Assembly (NCBI GenBank): GCA_022184915.1
Contig: JAGTJU010000001.1
Span: 1,490,057 to 1,554,056, forward strand
Reading direction: 5' to 3'
Source of the DNA: Myxococcales bacterium
GTDB taxonomy: Bacteria > Myxococcota_A > Polyangia > Fen-1088
Length of the DNA: 64,000 nt
This document shows, piece after piece, positions 58,271 to 64,000 of the stretch (the first letter of the stretch is position 1; each line of letters starts with the position of its first letter). The notes under the pieces were generated by a model. That model ran no database searches and was not told where the DNA came from. It worked only from the letters and a program-made list of their open reading frames with translations. The translations under genes were made by a program, and so were the position numbers.

Positions 58271-60133
58271 TCAGCCACGCGGTATCCAAGGCGGGGGGCC
58301 AGAGGGCTGACCGGGCCGAGAGGCCTCGTCGGCAGCAGAGGCCGGCGCTTCGCGTTCGGACCGCACGCCGTCGGGCGCAAGGTCTTCCACTTCCCATACG
58401 CCGCCGCCCTCATCGGCGCCCGGTGAGGCCTGCGCGGCCGCAGGCGCGCCGCGCTCGTCGCGTGGGCCGAGCTCGAAGCGGACGCTCTGACGGCTCCCCT
58501 CACTCAGGGGCGCCGAAGGCACGCCGTGGTGACCCGCTCCGTGTTTTTGGCCCACGCCATAGGCGTCAAGGATGTCTGACAGCGTGACCACGTAGCGGCT
58601 CGGGCCTGGACGATCGTCGTCGTGCACGGGGGCGAGCGAGGTCCCCGCGGCGCCCAGTTTTTCCAGGGCGCGTTCGAGCGAATCGTCAGGGTCCAAGCGA
58701 GGGCCTTGCCGATCGTCGTCGAGGAGCGCGAGCACGTCCGCCTCTTCCTTCGTGGCGATCCGCATGATTTGCCGAAGGGTGCGTTCGCGCCGGCTTTCGT
58801 GTTCGGGCAGCGCAAAGCCATCTTGCTTGGACAGCGCGACGTACACGGTTTCCCGCTGCAGCCTGCGCGAGACGAAGAGGCTGACCAGGTTGCTCACCAT
58901 CAGCGGCACGATGATCGCGTAATCGTGCGTGAGCTCGAAGATCATGACCACCGACGTGAACGGCGCGCGCACGATCCCGGCAAAGAGCGCCCCCATCCCC
59001 ACGAGCGCATACGCGCCCGGCGCCGCCGTGTGGTTGGGCAGCAACCAGTGCGCCAGGGTGCCCAAGCACCCCCCGGTCATCGCACCCATGAAGAGACTCG
59101 GACCGAAGATGCCGCCCGCGTTCCCCGAAGCATACGCCACCGCCACCGTGAGAAGCTTGAGCAGCAGCAGCGGCGCCATGACGGTGATGGCCATGCGGCC
59201 CACGAGCGAGTCGCCAATGAAGCGGTACCCGCTGCCGAGCACCTCGGGAATGAAGAGCGCGAGGGCCCCCACGAGCAGTCCCCCCGCGATGGGCTGGAAG
59301 GGGCGCGTGTGGGCGGGGAGGGCTTTGAACCGCAAACGGAGCGACAGCAGCATGCGGACGAACCCCACCGAGACGAGGCCTCCGATCAAGCCGAGTACCG
59401 CGTAGATGACGAGCTCACCGGGGTGCACCAGCTCGTAGTGGGGCACGTGAAAGAGCGGTTCGTTGCCGAGCATCAGACGTAGCACCAGCCAGGAAGTGGC
59501 AGCGCCCAGGACGACGTTTCCGATGACCGGGGCGTGAAGGTCCCCCATCAGTTCTTCGAGGGTGAAGAGCACGGCCGCTACCGGCGTGTTGAACGCTGCG
59601 GCGATGGCGGCGGCTGCCCCCACGGGGACGAGCTGTTTCACCTTCTTCGTGGAAAGGCGCAAAGACTGCCCGAACACCGAAGCCACCCCGGCACCGACGT
59701 GGACGGAAGGGCCCTCCCGCCCCAGCGGCACCCCCCCCGCGATGGTGGCCGACGTGCAAGCGAACTTTCCCAGCACCGTGCGCAAGGAGATGCGGCCACG
59801 GTCTCTCAGAAGGGCGGCCCGGGTTTGCGGGATCCCGCTGCCTCGTGCTTCGGGGAAATAGCGGTGAAGCAGAAATCCGGCCAGCCCGGCCGTCAGGGTG
59901 GGGACGGCGAGCCGGCGCCAGGACGAGCTATCGAGCGGAAAAAGGCGGGCGCCCAAGCGCTCCGTGACCAGGATGAACGCCACGGTGGTGGCACCCACCA
60001 CAGCTCCGATCAGGAGCGTGAGGACCAAAAAGACCGACCGCTCGCGCTCGGGATCTTCGAGCCACGCGCCCACCCGCGTCTGAAGGTCGTGGCGCAGCCG
60101 ACGAAGGTGCTCTGGGAGAGTCGAGAGCTTCAT
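58271..60133 (-). CDS. CLC-family chloride/proton antiporter
   Basis: A 620-residue membrane protein. The chloride-selectivity motifs are intact: GSGIP (98-102), GREGP with the gating Glu (138-142, Glu140), GGIFGPSLFMG and the HDY Tyr near 440. The second glutamate used for proton coupling (the TLEEL pair near 193-194) is also present, so it is more likely an H+/Cl- exchanger than a channel. The cytoplasmic tail after about 475 contains a CBS-like segment (SLERALEKLGAAGTSLAPVHDDDRPGP, then VVTLSDILDAYG) followed by a disordered acidic tail. Confidence 0.94.
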   Translation of the reverse strand: MKLSTLPEHLRRLRHDLQTRVGAWLEDPERERSVFLVLTLLIGAVVGATTVAFILVTERLGARLFPLDSSSWRRLAVPTLTAGLAGFLLHRYFPEARGSGIPQTRAALLRDRGRISLRTVLGKFACTSATIAGGVPLGREGPSVHVGAGVASVFGQSLRLSTKKVKQLVPVGAAAAIAAAFNTPVAAVLFTLEELMGDLHAPVIGNVVLGAATSWLVLRLMLGNEPLFHVPHYELVHPGELVIYAVLGLIGGLVSVGFVRMLLSLRLRFKALPAHTRPFQPIAGGLLVGALALFIPEVLGSGYRFIGDSLVGRMAITVMAPLLLLKLLTVAVAYASGNAGGIFGPSLFMGAMTGGCLGTLAHWLLPNHTAAPGAYALVGMGALFAGIVRAPFTSVVMIFELTHDYAIIVPLMVSNLVSLFVSRRLQRETVYVALSKQDGFALPEHESRRERTLRQIMRIATKEEADVLALLDDDRQGPRLDPDDSLERALEKLGAAGTSLAPVHDDDRPGPSRYVVTLSDILDAYGVGQKHGAGHHGVPSAPLSEGSRQSVRFELGPRDERGAPAAAQASPGADEGGGVWEVEDLAPDGVRSEREAPASAADEASRPGQPSGPPPWIPRG

Positions 60134-60162
60134 TGAAACCGAAGGGAGGATACGGCTGCGGG

Positions 60163-60996
60163 TCAGGGTGGGGAGAGAACCACGACCTCGGCACCCGGGC
60201 GGCTCTTGAGTGACCGCACGGCCACCATGTTTCCCTCCACTTTGCGCACGTGCGGGCGGCCCGAGGTGAAGACGTCGACCGGGGCCAACTCTTTGACGGC
60301 GGATGTCTCCGTTTTGTAGTGCATCGGCACCACGATGAGCCGGGGCCTGATCTGGTCGACGACGCGGGCGGCGCGTTCTGCATCGATCGTGTACGTGCCC
60401 CCAACCGGCACCAAGACCACGTCGACCTGCCCGAGCTCAGACAGCTGCTGATCGGTCAGCGTGTGTCCCAGGTCGCCGAGGTGAGCCACGCGCACGCCGC
60501 TCGTCTCGAACACGAAGATGGCGTTGAGACCCCGACGGGTGCCGAGCTCGTCGTCGTGATAAACGCCGATCGTACGAATCGAGACGTCGCGGAAGCGTTC
60601 ATCGATCTTTAGCCAACCCTTTTTGTCGGGTGTGAGGCCCCGGAGCACGCGGGGGGTGCCCGACACCAGACCCAGGTTGGTGTGGTCGGGATGTTCGTGG
60701 CTCACCGTCACCAAGTCGGCCGGCACGGCGTCCGGCAGCCGGAAGCCCGCGCCGTGGGAGGTGGGGTCCATCAGCACCCGGGTGCCTTGGGCCGTCTCCA
60801 AGAGGAAGCAAGACTGGCCATACCAGGTCAGGCGCGGGACAGGGGGGAGCTGCTGAGCGGGGGCCGAGCCGAGCCCCACCCCCAGCGCGAACACGGCGGC
60901 CACGGCCCCTATGACCCACCTTCTCACGGCTTTGCTGCCGGTCGCCCCGCGGGGCCTCGGATCGGCGGGACGGCCCGTGGACCTGCCTTGGCTCAT
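60163..60996 (-). CDS. Exported metallo-beta-lactamase-fold hydrolase (UlaG-like)
   Basis: A 277-residue protein from the ATG at 60996, with a hydrophobic export segment (about 25-47, VIGAVAAVFALGVGLGSAPA). The MBL metal site is visible: LTWYGQSCFLLET, VSHEHPDHT (HxHxDH variant SHEHPDH), HLGDLGHTLTDQQL, and MHYKTETS. The pattern resembles UlaG-type metal-dependent hydrolases. The frame remains open upstream to 61545, but that part is Arg/Pro-rich shadow sequence. Substrate unknown. Confidence 0.87.
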   Translation of the reverse strand: MSQGRSTGRPADPRPRGATGSKAVRRWVIGAVAAVFALGVGLGSAPAQQLPPVPRLTWYGQSCFLLETAQGTRVLMDPTSHGAGFRLPDAVPADLVTVSHEHPDHTNLGLVSGTPRVLRGLTPDKKGWLKIDERFRDVSIRTIGVYHDDELGTRRGLNAIFVFETSGVRVAHLGDLGHTLTDQQLSELGQVDVVLVPVGGTYTIDAERAARVVDQIRPRLIVVPMHYKTETSAVKELAPVDVFTSGRPHVRKVEGNMVAVRSLKSRPGAEVVVLSPP

Positions 60997-61048
60997 GGGC
61001 GGGCAGCGTATCGCCGTGGGCCGGTGGGTGCAAAGCCGAATGCGAGGC

Positions 61049-62776
61049 TCACAGCGGCGCGAACGGCTCGTAGGCGCGCCGTGCGCGGCGTCCGAGACCC
61101 CGCCGAAATAGTAGTTCCTCTTCTTCGCCCTTTTGCCAGCTCGTGCCCTCGGGGGTTCGCTGTCGGAGCGAGGCGGTCCCCGGCCCCGGTAGGCCGGCGG
61201 GAGGAGCGGGCGTGCGTGCCGCGGGCTCGAATGACGCGCCCTCGGCGGCGGAGCTAGTGGCCCCGGGGGCCTTCGGGACAGACGCCCCGCGCTCGGCGTC
61301 AGGTCGTGGCGGTGCCAGCGCTGCGTTTGGCTTCTTGGATCCCCCGGCCCCGCCCTCGTTCGTTTCGGCGTAGGCTTTGCGCGCCTGGGCGGCGGAGGCT
61401 TCGCGCTGGGCCGGCGCTGCGATGACGAGTTGGTCTTGAAGAAGCCGCGCCACGCGAACGTCCACCTGGCTCCGCTCGGCGCGACCGGACGGCAGACCCT
61501 CGGGCCCCTCGGGCACCACCGTTTGCGCACCTTCCGTGGGCGCATGCAAGGACAGCGACGCCACGCCGCCCGTGCCCTGCAGTTCGTTCGTGCGGCTCTC
61601 GAGGCTCTTGCCGTTCAGCACCACGCGGGCGTTTCGTGGGGCCTGCACCACCTCGAGTTCCAGCGCTTGGCCGGAGGCCACCGAAGGCTCGAAGGCCACC
61701 TGAAAGGCGCTTTCGGGGTCGAAAGCGGGGGCATGCCCCGTAGTTTTGCCCGTGAGGACCAGGGCCACGCCCTCGGCGTTTTTTTCCAGGCTCACGTCGA
61801 CGGGAGCCTCCGAAGCCTGGATGCTGGCCGCCGCCTGCAGCAACGTGGCGCCCTCGGCCACCGGGATGAGATAACGACCTCCGTCCACGGAGATGAGAAC
61901 CTTGCCCGCCTGCACTGATTCGTAAGCTGAGGAGAAGCTCGCCGAGCGGGCCTGGGCGGCGGCCGCGATCTGCTCGACGCTCACCGTGAACGCGCTGCCG
62001 GAGCCATCGGCCAGGCGGGGCCTGGGGGGCGCGGTCTGCCCGCTCACGCGGAGCGTGCCGCCGGGGTCGAACGCGTCCAGCCGCAACGTGGTACCGACGA
62101 TCGCGTCGTTGATCGTGTTCGAGCGGCGTTGAATCGTTTGCCCGTCGACGGTGAGGCGCGCGTTCTGGGCCGTTTGCGTGACCGCGAGGCCGAGCTCGCG
62201 CCCCTCTCCGCCCGTGAAGGTCTGTGAGATTTCGAGCGCGCTGCTCTCGCCCAGCTGAGCGTCGTAACCCGTTTGCCTGCGCGACAGCACGAGGCGCTGT
62301 CGCTCCCCTTCGGACTGAACCTCGGCATCGATCGCGGCACTTGCGTCCCGGATCGCCTGAGCCAGCTGAGAGAGGCTGCCACCCTCTGCCACTGCGACGG
62401 TCACGCGCTCGTCGTCGAGCCTCAAGGACAGGGACCCCGCGCGTAGGGTTTCTCCCTCGGCGAACCCTGCCGACGCGGCCTGGGCGGCTCGCGCGGTCTG
62501 GTGAACCGTGACCACGTGGTCGGACGCCCCGCGCACGGATACGGCGTCCGTGGCGCTCGCGCCCGCGCGGCTTCGGCTTGCCAGCTCGTGAGGCTTTCGG
62601 CGCGCGAACACCTGCTGCGCGAGGTTGCCCATGACCTCGTCGCGGGCGCTTGCGAGCTCGCGCACACCCTTGAGTGCCGAGACGGGCAGCAGCGAACCCA
62701 TCGCTTGGTTCGGCGGCTGGGTGGGGCCCAGCGCCAGGACGCTGCGGTCCGGGCTGTATGTGATGGGAAAGGGCAT
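61049..62776 (-). CDS. Protein with two tandem FliD-like (hook-associated) segments
   Basis: A 575-residue protein. Residues 35-75 are helical; then a FliD-N-like pattern occurs twice. Copy A (74-248) has DHVVTVHQTARAAQAAS, LRAGSLSLRLDD, GSLSQLAQAIRDASAAIDAEV, RLVLSRRQTGYDA and NARLTVDGQTIQRRSNTI. Copy B (258-425) has FTVSVEQIAAAAQARSAS, GKVLISVDGG, TLLQAAASIQASEAPVDVSL, VALVLTGKTTG and NARVVLNGKSLESRTNEL. In FliD this pattern forms filament-cap domains D2-D3. The FliD C-terminal coiled coil is absent; the tail (430-575) is disordered, Ala/Pro/Glu-rich. No signal peptide. No flagellar gene is nearby. Role unknown. Confidence 0.72.
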   Translation of the reverse strand: MPFPITYSPDRSVLALGPTQPPNQAMGSLLPVSALKGVRELASARDEVMGNLAQQVFARRKPHELASRSRAGASATDAVSVRGASDHVVTVHQTARAAQAASAGFAEGETLRAGSLSLRLDDERVTVAVAEGGSLSQLAQAIRDASAAIDAEVQSEGERQRLVLSRRQTGYDAQLGESSALEISQTFTGGEGRELGLAVTQTAQNARLTVDGQTIQRRSNTINDAIVGTTLRLDAFDPGGTLRVSGQTAPPRPRLADGSGSAFTVSVEQIAAAAQARSASFSSAYESVQAGKVLISVDGGRYLIPVAEGATLLQAAASIQASEAPVDVSLEKNAEGVALVLTGKTTGHAPAFDPESAFQVAFEPSVASGQALELEVVQAPRNARVVLNGKSLESRTNELQGTGGVASLSLHAPTEGAQTVVPEGPEGLPSGRAERSQVDVRVARLLQDQLVIAAPAQREASAAQARKAYAETNEGGAGGSKKPNAALAPPRPDAERGASVPKAPGATSSAAEGASFEPAARTPAPPAGLPGPGTASLRQRTPEGTSWQKGEEEELLFRRGLGRRARRAYEPFAPL

Positions 62777-63020
62777 CGTCTGCGTTCAGCGCAGAGGGAA
62801 GCGCTGGCCTGTCAAGTAATTCTCCTGACTAATTATATACCCTCGACGGGGCACCAGGGAAGAAATTGCCTAGTGGCCGTGCGGGAATGGGAAAAAATGA
62901 CCGGGTGCCCGGGACGCTGTGCCGCATTGCCGGGTACGGGGCAGTGGGCTGGGGTCGCAGAAGGGGCGATTCCCGGGGCCGGCTCGCACTTGCGTCTTGA
63001 AGCCATGGGCGAAGGTGGAC
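62777..63020. other. Divergent region between the FliD-like gene and the PilZ gene
   Basis: A 244-base gap containing an AT-rich island (about 62815-62845, including TAATTATATA) in an otherwise GC-rich region. Minus-strand TATAAT is present there but without a good -35. I see no gene in it. Confidence 0.45.
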
Positions 63021-63434
63021 ATGATGGGCCTTGGCCCGTGCGCCTCGCCGGGTCGCAGGCCCATGTTCCCCACCTTCTCCCGCTCCATCGACAAACGCCG
63101 GGTCAGCCGCGGGCGCATCCACGTGACCGCCCGCTACCTGAGCGCCCACCTGGCCCTGGAGGGGGTCGTGACCGACGTGAGCGCCGAGGGGTTGTTCTTC
63201 GCCAGTGATTTTCTGGATGCGCGCGGCGAGATGGCAAGACTGTCCGTGTTTTTGCCCGCGCGCCCCGAGCCACTCGAGCTGCGGGGTGAGGTCCGTTGGG
63301 TGAACGACGCGCCCCTGGGGTCTGGCATGGGCATCCGCCTGGTGGACGTGAGCCTCGAGGACAGGATTCTGCTGGCCAGCCTTCCCGCGCTGCTCGAGGG
63401 AAGCCAGGGCAGTGCCCGTACGGGATACGCCTGA
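63021..63434 (+). CDS. PilZ-domain protein, likely cyclic di-GMP receptor
   Basis: About 137 residues. The PilZ c-di-GMP motifs are present: the Arg-rich box SIDKRRVSRGRIHVTA (RxxxR) and VVTDVSAEGLFFAS (D/NxSxxG), then ELRGEVRWVNDAPLGSGMGIRLV. These are the residues that contact cyclic di-GMP, so binding is expected. There is no output domain. Start at 63021 has GAAGGTGG upstream; a second ATG at 63063 would give a shorter, equally plausible form. It lies divergent from the FliD-like gene. Confidence 0.86.
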   Translation: MMGLGPCASPGRRPMFPTFSRSIDKRRVSRGRIHVTARYLSAHLALEGVVTDVSAEGLFFASDFLDARGEMARLSVFLPARPEPLELRGEVRWVNDAPLGSGMGIRLVDVSLEDRILLASLPALLEGSQGSARTGYA

Positions 63435-63487
63435 AACGAGGTGGGGCTCTCTCGCCCCGGGCGTTGGAGATCTGGTACGTTCGACGC

Positions 63488-63772
63488 ATGAAGCGCTCCG
63501 TGTCCGTCGAAATCGCAGGCCGGACGTATCCTCTGCGGAGCGACGGAGACGACGCCACCGTACGCCGCCTCGCGGCCGACGTCGACGCGCGAATCCGGGC
63601 CGTGATGAAGAGCGGCCGAGGCGTTGACACGCAACAGGTCGCCGTGCTCGTGGCCCTGCAGCTGGCTGAAGCGCTCGAGCGCGAACGCTTGTTGCACGCC
63701 AAGCTCAAAGCCGATGTCCGCACGCGGGGCCAGGCCCTTTTGGCGCTCATCGAGAGACACGCGCTGGTTTGA
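63488..63772 (+). CDS. zapA: Cell division protein ZapA
   Basis: A 94-residue ZapA that cross-links FtsZ filaments at midcell. It has VEIAGRTYPLRSDGDDATVRRLAADVDARIR, the family N-terminal domain, and a C-terminal helix rich in Ala/Leu/Glu (LVALQLAEALERERLLHAKLK) for the coiled coil. Size and pattern are typical. Confidence 0.9.
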   Translation: MKRSVSVEIAGRTYPLRSDGDDATVRRLAADVDARIRAVMKSGRGVDTQQVAVLVALQLAEALERERLLHAKLKADVRTRGQALLALIERHALV

Positions 63773-63910
63773 GCGGCCTGGCGTGGCGCTGCCCCGGGGC
63801 GCCTCTCGATTCGTCAACCATCAACCCACGATTGGGCTCTGTTTTCACGCGCTTCGGGGCTATAGTGGCGCCCCCGGCCGCTCCCTGATGCGACCGGCCG
63901 GCCCGTCTCC

Positions 63911-64000
63911 ATGGCAGTGTCTTCCACCCCCGGTCGCTCGGTGTCCGAGCAAAAACGTCGTCTGCGGCACGAGATGGCCGAGCGGCGTCGCGTCTGCTCT
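63911..64000 (+). CDS. 5-formyltetrahydrofolate cyclo-ligase, start only (cut by window end)
   Basis: The last 90 bases open a reading frame MAVSSTPGRSVSEQKRRLRH followed by EMAERRRVCS. The basic SEQKRRLRHEMAERRR segment matches the N-terminus of 5-formyltetrahydrofolate cyclo-ligase (YgfA/Fau family), which commonly lies next to zapA. The enzyme converts 5-formyl- to 5,10-methenyl-tetrahydrofolate. Identification is based on a short segment and context, so it is tentative; the gene continues beyond the window. Confidence 0.6.
   Translation, partial: MAVSSTPGRSVSEQKRRLRHEMAERRRVCS

Noticed and set aside
63773-63910. 6S RNA gene, which often lies between zapA and fau
   Set aside because: Only 138 bases lie between the genes, shorter than a 6S RNA, and no long, paired structure was visible; only a TATAGT-like -10 is seen.

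Overview
The window is a GC-rich, gene-dense stretch of bacterial chromosome made almost entirely of housekeeping genes. I see no tRNA or rRNA gene, CRISPR array, insertion sequence, phage gene or integrase. The organism is probably a deltaproteobacterial or myxobacterial (Myxococcota-like) Gram-negative. The evidence is the very high G+C, many exported lipoproteins and outer-membrane-type proteins, a Ser/Thr kinase, PP2C phosphatase and FHA proteins beside ordinary two-component proteins, PilZ and MshEN domains, and small S21. This placement is inferred from gene content, not from a phylogeny.

Layout. 1-9.9 kb: an exported lipoprotein, a compact cobalamin operon on the minus strand (cobU-cobT-cobS, joined by 4-base overlaps), a CBM9-like lipoprotein, a YkgJ-type Cys-cluster protein, a CAP-domain protein, a small exported protein and a Ser/Thr kinase with a helical-repeat N-terminus. 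9.9-15.6 kb: a PfkB-family kinase, an SRPBCC-epimerase fusion, a rhomboid protease and an MFS transporter. 15.6-20.2 kb: a minus-strand run HEAT protein-carB-greA-MFS. 20.4-28.8 kb: fur-like regulator, NtrB-like histidine kinase, PP2C phosphatase, cinA, recA and lon. 28.9-36.5 kb: exported barrel-like protein, a membrane-anchored phosphatase-superfamily protein, an MMPL/RND exporter and dnaK. 36.6-40.9 kb: lgt, a winged-helix/coiled-coil protein, a SixA-like phosphatase, a double-FHA protein and a type I phosphomannose isomerase.

41.0-48.3 kb is a minus-strand translation-related run: rpsU, a Cys/Met-metabolism PLP enzyme, prmA, rsmE, an RDD protein and an MshEN-HEAT protein, then ffh. 48.6-54.9 kb (plus strand) holds a 58-residue small protein with its own promoter-like region, nadK, recN (with a LexA-like box), an M23 peptidase, a small membrane protein and a PAS-PAS-REC protein. 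55-64 kb: pssA, plsC, truA, a barrel-like protein, a CLC antiporter, an MBL-fold hydrolase, a protein with two tandem FliD-like segments, a PilZ protein, zapA and the start of a 5-formyltetrahydrofolate cyclo-ligase gene cut by the window end.

The items I consider most unusual are the FliD-like double-repeat protein (61049-62776), the standalone MshEN-HEAT protein (42631-44490), an insertion in the RNA-binding part of Ffh (41300-41365), the 58-residue gene whose promoter overlaps a perfect 16-base palindrome (48567-48582), and the LexA-like site before recN. I found no clear multi-gene novel system; the candidates are individual proteins and sites.
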